A stretch of 64,000 nt of DNA from assembly GCA_024138015.1 (NCBI GenBank), contig JAMXBB010000004.1:74584809-74648808 (forward strand). The letters run 5' to 3'. Source of the stretch: Lumnitzera littorea (lineage: Eukaryota > Streptophyta > Magnoliopsida > Myrtales > Combretaceae). The notes under the pieces were generated by a model. That model saw only the letters and a program-made list of their open reading frames with translations, made no database searches and was not told the origin of the DNA. Positions 11,901 through 23,409 of the stretch are shown here, piece after piece; within the stretch, counting starts at the first letter, position 1, and the number at the start of each line of letters is the position of its first letter. The position numbers and the translations under genes were made by a program.

Positions 11901-13355
11901 TCAACTAATTCAACTTGTACTTCTTTGGATGTGCAACAATTGATAACTTCAGTTTTGAAACGAGATCAGCTAACGTTACATTGGTGCAGCTCCTACTATC
12001 CACGATGAGGGTACACATTTAATCATTTACCTTACAGGTGATATGAAATAAGTTCTCTCTCAACTCCTCCTCTCGTGAGGGTTCCATGCTCATAGTGCGT
12101 CGGACAACTATGATTAGCTAGTCCAAGTCTTTGGTATAGACGTCATCCTCAATCAACTCATTCTTGGTAGGAACCACCTCCTCGGGTTCCTCATCCGTAC
12201 TTTCTAAATCTAACTTTAGGATGTCTCCCTTAATGACCATTGTCCTTCAATTCGAGTACTAAGTAGCCATATGTCCAAACCCTTGACACTTGAAACCCTT
12301 GACACTTGAAGCACTTGATCTGGCTAGTCTTCTTACCAGACCCTTGCCCTTTCTCATACATTTGGGTTGACGCTACATCTTCAAGTCGACCTTTCTGCTC
12401 GACTTTGACGTCAACTCTTCTACTAGGCTCAGTACTTGACTAAGTTCGATGATTTGCCTGTCCTGGTCAGCTAGTCGACATTCTGGTCATTACTCATCTC
12501 CTTCTTTACCTCTCTAATTGTTGGGCAATCCTAATAACTTCATCCATTGTGTCAAATCATTAGAGCTCTACAATGTCTTGGATGTTTCCTCTCAACCCAA
12601 TGATAAACCTTAAGACTGTTTAGGGTGGTGGTTTATCCACTTCGCATCTTATCATAAGCATTTGGAATTCTTAAACATATTCATCAATAGTTTGATCTCC
12701 TTATCTCAACTCCTGAAGTTGAGTGAAAGTAATCTTAGAGATAAATTTCCAACACAAATCTATTTCTAAGCACTCTCTTCATCTTGGGCCAGGTGTTAAT
12801 CTCTCAGTACTCCTCTCTTCTTCTTATGGTCTCAAAATTCTTCCACCATATGACGGCATATTCGAAAAATTCAATAGCAGCAGTTCTTACTTTCTCATAA
12901 TCCTCATATTGATAGTAATCAAATACACGCTTTTTCTTCTCTTCCCAATCCAAATACTCGTCAGCATTCCCAAATCCATTAAAACCTGGAATCCAAAGCT
13001 TCACATGGTCGAATGCTCTGGGGGCTTGTACATACTCCTCTTCAAAATACTCTTCTTCCTCCTCATCAAGCTCATTCAGGTCTATCCTTCACCTTACTCA
13101 TCCGCTGACTCCTCCACCTAGAACTGGTTGAGCTGGGTTCTAACCTCTAATAGGTTAAGCAGCTTGTAGAGTGTTTCACGAGGCCTTAGTGGGTCGGCAA
13201 GACAGGGCATGAACAACTTGGGTCAAATCGACTAAGAGGTTAGCTACCTCATCAAGTCTCTCGTTGGTACTTTTAGGAGTTCTCTAAGATTGTCATCTAT
13301 GGTGGACAACTCCACTGTCATCACTAGCATTAATATTTATACTTGGGTCCATCAT
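8976..13355 (-). pseudogene. Chromovirus gag-pol, all domains present but dead
   Basis: Ty3/gypsy polyprotein remnant, read leftward from an ATG at 13,355 (MMDPS). Gag core near 13,004-12,804 (WIPGFNGFGNADEYLDWEE), CCHC knuckle near 12,310-12,270, protease near 12,010-11,900 (LIVDSRSCTN, Gly to Arg in the DSG site), RT near 11,440-10,992 with VVYFNDILIYS in place of YFDD, RNase H near 10,817-10,542 (KLECNAS for ECDAS), integrase near 9,900-9,600 (SVVSNRD, then CHLQTDGQ), and the post-integrase tail LPEDYGVPNTFNIANFSPYH at 9,173-8,976. Asp-to-Asn changes thus hit the RT, RNase H and integrase active sites. Many stops and frame changes add to this. The 5' LTR and primer site are absent: the sequence meets a Tat element at about 13,416. 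Confidence 0.85.
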
Positions 13356-13415
13356 TTTCTCTCAAATTCAAAATTCAAACAAACACTTTAGAGAGTGATC
13401 AGCTAATAACACAGC

Positions 13416-16400
13416 AATCATTGTCGACAAACCTATTATAGGTCAATTAAGCTTTTCGAGCTTGACAAATGCAAAAAATTATGTCTACAACATCTAAGGC
13501 AAGAAGGCCAGGATCGTCAACACGATTCCCTTCACGAAGGATAACTTTAAGGGCATCTAGAAACTGCATGATGATGCACTAGTTACTAATGCAAGAGTCA
13601 TCAACTTCGAAGTTAAGAAGATTCTTATTGATGCAGGAAGTTCAACTGGTATCATTTTTTAGCATGCATTCAACTAAATGAGAGCCCAGATCAAAGCACA
13701 ACTAAGATCTTACAAGTATGATCTATATGCCTTTAACAACCAACTAGTCTAAGTAGCCGGAGTAATTTCTTTACCGATACTGATCGATGATAACGAGCAT
13801 GTTGCAAAGGATAAAGTGAACTTCCTTCTTGTTAAATGTTGGTCCTTATATAATATGTTAATAAGACGGCTATGCTAGCATCTATTCGGCATTATCCCTT
13901 TAACTGCACATCTTAAAGCTAAGTTCTCTACTCCTACGGGAGTCGGCGTGTGCAAAGGGGATCAACAATTGGTAAGGTCCTTATATATGAAGGCCTTAAG
14001 ATGAGAAGAGGTATTTTAGGTGGAATCCTGTCTGGAAGGCAAGTCAGTCGACATAGAGAATGCTAAGAGTGATGGTGAGGAAATTTATTTAGGAGGCGAC
14101 CTTAGGAAAACAACAAAGATATGGAGACCCTTGTCAGCAGATATTTAGCAAAGTTTGATTAACTTCTTACAAGCCAAGGCTAACGTATTTGCATCGTCCC
14201 CTTCGAACATGCCTGATATCTTGAGAGAAGTTATGGTACACAAGCCCTAGATTGATCCAAGTGTGAAGGTGGTCTAACAAAAGAAGAGGCATTTTGCACT
14301 AGAGAGATAAGCAGCAATAAAGGAAGAAGTCCAAAAGTTATTTAAGGTAGGATTTATCTAAGAAGAGCCTTATCTAACTTAGCTAGCCAATTATATACTA
14401 GTCAAGAAGTCTAACGATAAGTGGTGAGTGTACGTAGACTTCATAGATCTCAATAAGGCTTATCCCAAGGATCGTTTGCCACTACCACAAATTAATTAGT
14501 GGTAGATGTAACCGTTGGACATGCATTACTTTCTTTTATGAATGCTTTCTCTAGATATAACCAAATCAAGATAGATAAAGAGGATGAAGTCCATTCTTCT
14601 TTTGTTACCAATTTTGGAACGTATTGTTACATGATGATGCCCTTTGGGTTGAAAAACGCCGGTACAATCTACCAAAGACTTATTACCAAGATGTTCAAAC
14701 CCTAGATTCTTAGAAACGTCAAAGTATATATCAATGACATGCTATTGAAGAGTGCGAAGGAAGATTGGCATCTTGCCAACCTTAAGGAGACATTTGCTAC
14801 ATTAAGGAGATATAGCATGAAACTCAACCCACAGAAATGAATCTTTAGCACAACATTAGGAAAATTCTTAGGATATATGGTTACTTAACACGATATCAAG
14901 GCCAACCCAAGAAAGATTGAGGTGATAAGGAACATGAAATCTCCTTGCATGGTCAAGGAAGTGCAGGAACTCATTGGATGTATAACCGCCCTCAATTTAT
15001 TTGTGTTGAAAAGTGCAAATAGGTGCTCGAAATTCTTTAAAATCTTAAAGAATCCAAAAGAATTCAAATGGTCTAATGATTGCGAGAAAGCTTTCAGTGA
15101 TCTCAATGCATTCCTTGTGCTGCCACCAATACTTTCGACACATATTTCGCAAAGAATTTATATTTATATGTATCAGTTAGTTGCCGAGCTCTTTCTTGTA
15201 TATTAGTCCAAATTGATAGTAAAGAACATCGACCCATTTATTATGTGAGTCATGTTTTGCAAGGGCCAGAGCTTTGGTACACGAAAATTGAAAAAATTGT
15301 TTTAGTAGTGGTTATCTTAGCAAGGATGTTGAAGCCGTATTTTAGGGCTCATCAGATCATAATACTCACTGATCAGCCATTACGGTAAGCATTGCAACAA
15401 CCTGACTCCTCCAAGAAGATGATAAAATATGCCCTAGAGTTGAGTACCCATGGCATACAATATAAACCTAGAAAGGCACTAAAGGCTTAAGTTATAGTAG
15501 ATTTTGTAGCCGAGTTCATTGGTAAGGAAGACAATGTGGAGTTTACTGAGAGACCTATCTGGTTCCTTTATGTAGATGGTTCCTTAACGAGAGAAGGAAG
15601 TAGCATAGGCCTTGTTCTTTAAGACCCCATAATGTCAAAGTTCATTATGCTTTGAAATTCGAATTCCTAGCTAGTAATAATGAAGCAAAGTATAAAGCTT
15701 TGATTGTCGAATTGAAACTAGCAAAAGAAATTGGCACCAAGAAACTTGAAGTGATCTTTGATTCACAATTGGTAATGAATCAAGTCATGAAAAGTTGCAT
15801 GACAAAGGAAGAGGAGATGAGCAAGTACCTATTGGTGGTATAAACATTCGTAGAAGAGTTTCAATCTTTTTCCATCCATAAGATTCCAAGAAGAAACAAT
15901 ATTGCTACAGAAAAGTTGTCAAAATTAGCCAATATAGCTTTCCTCGAGTTGAGCAACAAACTTTTCGTCAAATTTCTTCCATAGAAAAGTTTATCGACTC
16001 TTTCATAAAGCTGCAAGTTAGCTCCTTGCCCAAGAGAAGAATCTTGATAAATCCCCTATTGGATTATTTGAGAGATGGTGCTCTCCTAGACAACAAGAAA
16101 AGAGCATGAAGATTGGCTTACCAAGCCGTGAATTATTCGCTAATTAATGGTTAGTTGTACAAACATAGCACATCGTAACCCTATCTTCGATGCCTTCCTT
16201 CGAGAGACTCTTAGAGGTTGTTATCTAAGCTGCATAGTGGCATATGCAGCAACCATGTGAAAGCGCAGACACTATATGTTCGAAAACTATGACTTAGCCA
16301 TTACTGGCCGACCATGAGAGAAGATGTAAAGGAAGTTGTCCCATACTGTCCCTAATGCTAAAAGCATAAGTTGTTGAGTCATACGCCTACAAAGGAGTTA

Positions 16401-17275
16401 TGTAACCTAACCAGCCTTTAACCTTTCACCCAGTGGGGACTCGATATTCTTAGACCCTTTCCGAAGTTTATCACATTGTTACTGTAGATTACTTTACCAA
16501 ATGGGAAGAGGTTGAAGTAGTGGCAAATATAAGAGAGTAGAAAGTGGAAGCGTTCATTTTCAGTTCAATCATATCAAGATTTGGAGTTCCTTACATGATA
16601 ATCACGAATAACGACCTATAGTTTGACAACAATAAGTTCCGAGCATTTTGCAAGAAGTGTGGCATTCGCCTCATCCATACATTTGTAGTGCACCCTTAAA
16701 CGAATGGACAAGTGGAAGTCGTAAACAAGATCATTCTACACGAACTAAAAGGGAAAGTAGATCAAGTCAACGAGAAATGGGCTGATGAATTATTGAATGT
16801 TTTATGGGGGTATTGAACTACCCACAGAACTATGACTGGGGAGATGCCCTTTAGGCTAGCATATGACATGGAAGCCATGTTACTGGTTGAGTTGGATTTG
16901 CAAAATCTATGGACGTAGAATTTCAATGTTATGGTTAATTAAGTTGAATTAACAGTGAATTTGGAGACCATTGATGAAATCCTAGATATGGCAAGAGTTA
17001 GGGTCACAGTATACAAGCACAGAGAGGCATAGTATTACATTAAAAAGTGAAGCACAAGGTCTTTTAACCTAGAGATCTATTTTACTGAAAGGTAGAAGCT
17101 ACTGGCGTGCGAGTGAGTTAAGGGAAGCTCAGCTTAAATTGGGAAGATCCCATTAAGATCTAGGAAGTTGTTGGTGAGGAGGCCTATTGACTAGAAAGGT
17201 TGGATGGATCTATCATCCCTCGAGTATGGAACGCTGAGAATTTGAAATTAAATTTCAATTTATTGCTCGGATGAT
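13416..17275 (+). pseudogene. Tat-lineage Ty3/gypsy pol of element E, 5'-truncated
   Basis: Plus-strand pol lacking LTR and gag at its left end. Protease near 13,610-13,680 reads ILIDAGSST (DTG to DAG). RT near 14,270-15,160 includes NFGTYCYMMMPFGLKNAG and YINDMLLKS in place of YVDDML. RNase H follows near 15,230-15,420. A second, archaeal-type RNase H lies near 15,520-15,840 (WFLYVDGS, KLEVIFDSQLVMNQVM), the hallmark of the Tat lineage. Integrase spans about 16,200-17,000 (ILRWPTMREDVKEVV). Stops often replace Trp, Arg or Gln. It matches element F domain by domain from about 13,416 onward, so the left end is a breakpoint, not a natural terminus. Confidence 0.85.
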
Positions 17276-17529
17276 GTTCATCTCCACTTATTTGTAAGGT
17301 GATAGTCTACATATTTGTAAGACTACAGTACTTTTTTTATGAGAATTATGTTTGAAGTCTCATTATTTTCTTATTCTTTTTATAATTGTCGAGTTAATGA
17401 GTTCTAAGCTATATGGCAAACAAACTGACCTAAGTTCTAGCCTATTGCCATTAACTAATAGCATAAATTAATCTTATAATTGAGTAATGTGGTTAGTTTA
17501 TGCCTCAAACGGCTAACGGACAATGTCTA

Positions 17530-17830
17530 TAAAGATGCATGAATTGGGCGTGTGAAATAAAATATGTCGAGAACGAATTGGGTATGTGAAATAAAATATG
17601 TTGAGAACGAATTAGGTGTGTGAAATAAAACATGTCGAGAATTAATTTGGCATGTGAAATAAAACATGCATAGAAATAATTAGATATGTGAAATAAAAAA
17701 TGTCGAAAATTAGTTAGATGTGTGAAATAAAACATGTCGAAAGATACTTAGTGTATAAAATGAAACATGCTGACGAATAAAAACGTATGAAATAGAACAT
17801 AGGGAACTTGTGGTGCATAAACAAAATGTA
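17530..17830 (+). repeat. 34-bp tandem repeat array of element E
   Basis: About eight degenerate copies of a 34-bp unit built around GTGTGAAATAAAACATGTC, lying after the pol end and before the end of the antisense gene. A minus-strand open frame across it (17,735-17,505) is only the repeat translated. Element F has the same array in the same place. Tat elements are known for tandem repeats in this 3' region. Confidence 0.85.
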
Positions 17831-17989
17831 TTGAAAACAGTCTTATCAAAGATATTTCATTTAACCAATGTAGTTACAAATGTATGGCCTATTATATGAA
17901 AAATATTTCGTTCAAATAATTACATGAGATAGCGCAAGGTACAAAGAAAATCCTATAGCCTACTCTTGAAATTAACAAAAGTAATGTTT

Positions 17990-20617
17990 AGATTAGAGGC
18001 TGGTGCTTTCTCCTAGCAAACTTCTTTCTCGACACCTAAGGTCTCAAAGTTGGTAGATTTCTCTTTTCATACATAGGGGATTTCTTTTGATAGACTCTCT
18101 TCATCTTCCCCTAGATCCTCCACATAAGCTTCGTCATTACCCTCATTAATAATTTCGACACCTGCCTCATTATCATGCTCTTCGCTAGCACTACTGACTT
18201 TGTCATTGACGTCAACAAAGTCAAGGCAAGAGAGATCATAATCAAAATGAAGCTTTAGGATCCCCTATCTTGCTGCTTGGACCCCCTCAAACAACTTCTT
18301 CCGAAGAAGTCTCTCGTACTGCCGACTAAGAGTAACTATATCAAGGGGCTCTTCAATTGATAGTCCTCTCCTTAGAGTCTCCTTTAAATTAGCAATATGG
18401 CTCTGTAAGTTCGAGTTGTTGATCTTAAACTCTTTAATTTGCATTCTAAGTTTGTCTTCCTCATTGCTCATCGTGCAAAGAGTTTGACCCAGCCTCCAAC
18501 ACTTTTCTTTCTTCTTCTATAGCTCCTCCTTCAGGCCTTTTAACTCTTTGTACTGCTTTTCCATTTTGGCCTTTAGGCTAGAGACTTCATCGGTAGTAAG
18601 GGTTTGTGCCAACTTCTCAACAGCAAAGTCATCTTGGAGCTTTCTCACCTCCATCACAACCCTTATCCTCGTGTTCTCAATAGCAACAATTTGGGCTTTG
18701 AACGCATTATATGTATCCTCAATTTTCTACAACAATTTCATTTAATATGATGAGTACTTAAAATGACTCGATAGAATACATGAAGACTGCTATGGATCTA
18801 ACCTTTTTAGTCTCTCTATCAGCCTCATCTAAAGCTATTAGAATGTGGCTACTCATCTAAAAAGGAAACCGAATATCAGCAATTGAGTAACTTCAATAGT
18901 TCTAAAGATGCATACAAATACCTACGTCATATAACTTGGCCACAATATAGGCTTTACTGCAACCACCAACCCTATTAACATCTTTTTTGATAATATCTCT
19001 ATCCTTTGGAAGAATGTTTCCTTCCATCAAGGCCAAAGATTTTGTCCTGTCACTTAAGGCTGAGTCGGTATCCAAATCATTTTGGCTCTAACATGGGATG
19101 AAGTACTCGCCAATCTCGTTGTTAAGGACGAATTTGGCACTGGTGATGCTAAAACCTTTGAAGCATATTGCCTCCTTTATCCTCTCATCCAAACCCTTAG
19201 ACCTTTTAGTAGGGGTTTGGCCAACAAGCTCCTTTCCCAATCTCTTATCAACACTACGCATTGCCTCCAACACCAACAATGACCCTTCGACTGTAATAAC
19301 ATCCTCGACCTCCCTATAGGTTTGGCTCTCTCGGCCAACCTTTCTTAGCTTAATAGAAGGTTGAATATTTTTGACCAGGGGCTCTATGGAATGAGGGACC
19401 TTAGTCGACACTGTTTTCTCAACCTCCTTCTACTTGTCAGATAGCTACAAGGTCTTCTTTTGTGTTGCTACTTGCTTAGATGTGTCTTCTTTTCTTGTTT
19501 TCTTTACATTAACAAGCAAAGTTATTGTTGTTGTGGCTACCCTCTTGTCAACTTTTGATGTTTTGGCCTTTGCTTAGGCCAATAGCTTGGTAGGGTTTAC
19601 CTCACCAACACCTATATTTGTAACATGAGCAAACAAGTTAATATTATCACGAGAAAAGAATAAACTTACATTCTCCATGTCAAGCAAGGCTCAATGATAA
19701 CAATTCTCCCCGTTAGTTGCAAGAACGGCTTTCCTCTTATGGCTATAATCTATATGGTGGTAACTCATTAGCATACCTTCATTTTCAGAAAAGATTGGGT
19801 CTCTACTTTCATAACACCGTATAATTCTCTTGGTGCCCTAGAAGAACATTTTGTTCTTCCTCCTTTCCTAAATTTTCTTTGCCACTACTGCATCATTCAG
19901 CATCAAATCAATATCTTTAGTGTAAATTGGCTCAGCCCATTAAGTCCATAAGTCTAGCTCTTCATCAGATACTATCGACATGAATTTATGATGCCACTTG
20001 TAGATTTTGGACTCTAACCCATCCATAAACTTTCGTTTGTACCTTATAGTAATAAAGTACCACCCGTTAAGCTACCTCCTAATCATGAAGAAAAACCAAA
20101 ACAATTAAGGCGTAGCCTTGACTTCTACTACTTTACAAACTATCTCAAAAGTCGCCAAAAGTCGGTATGTGTTGGGTGAGAACATACTTGGCATAACTCT
20201 AAAGTAGTTAAAGAAGCCCTTCATAAAAGCTGAGAAAGGGAAGCGTAACCCAAAATCTAAATATTTCAAATATATATGGAACTCACATCCCCTGAGGAAA
20301 CATACGCTCTCCTCCTCTCTCTACCTCCTCAGATTCTACGTTCCAGGAAGATCTTGCTAGTACTAGTTGTACTTTATGATAAGAACTTTGTCAGCAAAAC
20401 CGGCAATTCAATCTAGAGAGTTATGGAAGTAAGCTATGCTGTTATATAGATATCTTATCAAGGATCTCCTTTCTTTATCCTCAGGATAATCATCCACAGC
20501 AAAAGCATTTATTCGGGTGAGTTTATCGCACCTTTCCTCAATACTATCGGTTGAGCTACTAGAAGAGCACGCCGCCCTATTCCTTATTTGGGATGGAGAA
20601 GTAACCTTAGTTTCCAT
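17990..20617 (-). pseudogene. Antisense intron-bearing gene inside element E
   Basis: Gene on the strand opposite to pol, starting at METKV (20,617) and ending near 17,990. The N-terminal half aligns with the better preserved copy in element F, which resembles the plant domain called 'putative gypsy type transposon' (Pfam Transposase_28). The C-terminal half is a charged, coiled-coil-like region (18,471-18,265, with LRMQIKEFKINNSNLQSHI). Two introns are visible: 18,857-18,925 (69 nt, GTAGGT...TAG) and 18,727-18,802 (76 nt, GTTAGA...TAG), around a 54-nt exon at 18,803-18,856 that encodes MSSHILIALDEADRETKK. The joined frame reads on through VAKLYD, this exon and KIEDTYNAF. Several stops elsewhere make this copy a pseudogene. 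Function is unknown. Confidence 0.7.
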
Positions 20618-20784
20618 TGCTTCGAAATTGGAGAGAACAAGTCAATGGATGACGTTGCAAACCATACCTAAACATTTATGAAGAATGGTATCATAGAAGT
20701 TGAAGAACTTGAGAGTAAAGACGAGAAAGCGAGAAAATTTGTTTGTGACTTTAAGCAAAAATCAATTCTGATTTTGAAAAGTCT

Positions 20785-20792
20785 TTTAAATA
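20785..20792 (-). promoter_or_regulatory. TATA-like box for the antisense gene in E
   Basis: Minus-strand TATTTAAA about 170 bp before the antisense ATG at 20,617. The same motif stands about 174 bp before the ATG in element F. Inferred promoter element, supported only by position and conservation. Confidence 0.45.
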
Positions 20793-21145
20793 TGGACAGC
20801 TTATCCTCATAACTACAAATTTATTTCTAATGGTAATGATGTGCTAATTTGATAGTGGTGCAGATTGTTGACGTGTGTTTCAAGATAGAATTCTGACGAT
20901 TAACAACCCCCCAATAGTTATTAGGCTTATGGTATAATGATGACTAAAGCGACAGGTGTCATACCACATACTTTTTGGTTTCTTGAATAAGCGAGAATTT
21001 GAAAGTCACAACTTTTCAATTAGGATGTGAACTGTCATGCTTCCTATTTTAGTCGGCATCTAAAGAACTACTCCTTACTTAGCCTCTAGAGCATTATGTA
21101 TTGCTCCCTTTGTCGAATTCTCAAATATGGGAGTTAGGAGGCAAA

Positions 21146-21610
21146 TGTTGATAGTCAATTTTTGTCCACCTATCTTACTTGTCCATTCAGCTACCCACTT
21201 GCCTAGCAATCTATATTCTAGGTACCTTGCCATGTAATCAACATTTTTGGCACAACGTCAAGTAACACAATTCCGTTGCTAATTTGAATTCAAGTTCATG
21301 GCGCGAATAGTTATCGTAAGCACAGTTATATTACATAACTGCCTACTCTCCCTACATTTAAGAGAAGGTGTCTAATTAACAAGTTTCCATGTGTCTCAAT
21401 AGTTAGTTCGATAATTGCTCCTTTAGACATGACAATCTCTTATAAATATGGGAAAAAACCTCTGTAAGGGGCATCCGACAACTCTTAACTTCTTTACTTT
21501 ATCCTTCTCATTCCTACATACTAATTTAAGCATCAAAGTGGTCACACCAGACTGGCTTCGGTACCAAGTATTTTTCTCATCTTTGCAAGATATTTCCAAC
21601 CACTAAAATT
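21146..21610 (+). repeat. Element E LTR, first copy (lacks last 11 nt)
   Basis: Starts TGTTGATAGTCA after the purine-rich GGGAGTTAGGAGGCAAA. Has a TATA box TATAAATA at 21,441-21,448. It matches the 476-bp LTRs of element F but stops at AAAATT, where the tandem duplication junction lies; 465 bp remain. Confidence 0.85.
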
Positions 21611-22123
21611 GAGAACAAGTCAATGGACAACGTTGTGAACCATACCTAAACTTTTATGAAGAATGGTATCAAAAAAGTTATAGAACTTAAGAATGAAGTC
21701 GAGAAAGTGAGAAAATTTGTTTATGACTTTGAGTAGAAATGAATTCAGATTTTGAAAAGTCCTTTAAATATAGACAACTTATCTTCGTAATGGCAAATTT
21801 TTTTCCAACGATAATGATGCGCTGATTTGATAGTGGCACGGATTGTTGACACTTGCTTTGAGATAGAAATCCGATGATTGATAACCCCCAATTAGTTATT
21901 AGGCCTGTGGTGTAATGATGACCGAAGTGACAGGTGTCATACTACATACTTTTTGGTTTCTTGAATAAGCGATAGTTTGAAAGTCGTAACTTTTTTATTA
22001 GGGTGCCAACCGTCTTGCTTACTATTTCACTCGACATCTAAAGAACTACTCCCTACTCAACCTCTAGAGCATTATATATTACTCCCTTTGTTAAATTCTT
22101 GAACATGGGAGTTGGGGGGCAAA

Positions 22124-22405
22124 TGTTGATAGTCAGTTTTTGTCTACCTGTCTTACTCATCCATTTAGCTATCGACACGTCAAGCAATCTATATTCTCAA
22201 CACCTTGCTATATAATCAACATTCTCAACACTACGTTGAGTAATACAATTCTGTTACTGATTTGAATTTATGTTCATGGCGTGAACAGTTATGACAAGCA
22301 AAGTTATATTACATAACTGCTTACTCTCCCTACATTTAAGGGAAGGTGTCCAATCAATAAGCTTTCACATGTCTTAATAATTATTTTAATTATTGCTCCT
22401 CCAAA
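22124..22405 (+). repeat. Element E LTR, second copy, segment 1
   Basis: First 282 bp of E's outer LTR, starting TGTTGATAG after GTTGGGGGGCAAA. It is interrupted at 22,405 by element G. CCAAA at 22,401-22,405 is the left target duplication of G. Confidence 0.85.
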
Positions 22406-23409
22406 TGATAAGAATCCAACGGCAGCAGATCTTAAAAAACCCAAAATGGGTCGAATGGGTTTAACGGACAAGAAGTGAGATGGTTGGTTTCAATGGTGAA
22501 TGTGAATGGATATTACTCACCAGAATACAAACACTATTAGGGCTTTGAGCTCGAAATAGGGTTCGATACAACTCACGAATACTAAATGTTGCTCGGGATT
22601 CAAATTAAGGTTAGATGCAACTCACTAATCGGTTCAAATGAAGGGTTTCTCCATAGTCTTACGGTCAAGATCGATAAAAACGCATGAGAAATTAAAAAGC
22701 TTGATTTATACTCGGTAATCTAGCAAATGCTAGCTCAAGAGTAGCCTTGCTAAAAAAAAAAGGGAAAGATTCCAACACACAGGAATATACTTTTCCATCT
22801 AATTTCGTATATCTTATCATATATCCTCATGATGTTTATAGATGTTGCTATTTGTAGCAAGTCCTAAGCCCTAGTAGCAAAATTATAATAATGTACAAGG
22901 CCTTAAACCTTAAAGAATTGAGCCTATAAATAAAATAAAGGAAAACATATACAAGAATACAAAATTGTAGGTTCTATAAAGGAAGTCGGCATGCATTTAT
23001 TCGATATGTCTTGGAAGGAGTAGTATCAGAACTAGACAGGGTTAGCAGTTGGATGTACGGGTTTAGGAAGGAGTCCTTGAAGTCTTACAGCATTTGGCTA
23101 AGACACCAGAAAGGTCAACCCATAATTGCCGAGTTCTATGATCAGTCGGCATGAGTCTTTTGGTGTTGTGCCGAATGGTTCTTTGGTCTCGAGTATTCGG
23201 CCTTGTAGTATCTCGTCTTCTAGGCAAATGACAAACTTGTTGCCGAGTGGCTCCTTTTCTTCCCTTCAGTCTTCTATCATTTGCTCGACCTTGGCCTTGA
23301 ACTATTCTACCTTGGGTTAGAACAGGTCAACATCTTCTTCTTGAGGGTCGGCGTCGGCTTCGAATAGGTAGGCCTCAGCTTGGATGTGGTCAAAGGTTGA
23401 TTCCCATCA
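22406..23409 (-). repeat. 3' LTR of element G
   Basis: TG...CA-bounded repeat that aligns end to end with the right LTR. In the first part I see roughly 15% differences plus small indels (including a poly-A run at about 22,752). Confidence 0.9.

Larger units (their letters stand above)
20633..22123 (+). repeat. Tandem duplication of E's 3' untranslated region and LTR
   Basis: Sequence starting GAGAACAAG at 20,633 recurs at 21,611, a period of 978 bp. Each copy comprises about 510 bp of untranslated sequence (including the antisense promoter region) followed by an LTR beginning TGTTGATAG. The first copy ends in AAAATT, 11 nt short of the LTR end, and jumps straight into the start of the second copy. 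AAATT occurs at both parental sites, so this looks like a microhomology-mediated or slippage duplication. Confidence 0.85.

Noticed and set aside
12723..13121. 132-codon plus-strand open frame
   Set aside because: Antisense to clear chromovirus gag coding on the minus strand; no domain pattern of its own.
17505..17735. Minus-strand open frame with repeated FYFTHL motifs
   Set aside because: It is the 34-bp tandem array translated; the periodicity explains the protein pattern.
17530..17830. Regularly spaced repeats resembling a CRISPR array
   Set aside because: Units are contiguous and degenerate with no unique spacers, the host is a plant, and the same array sits inside a second retrotransposon.
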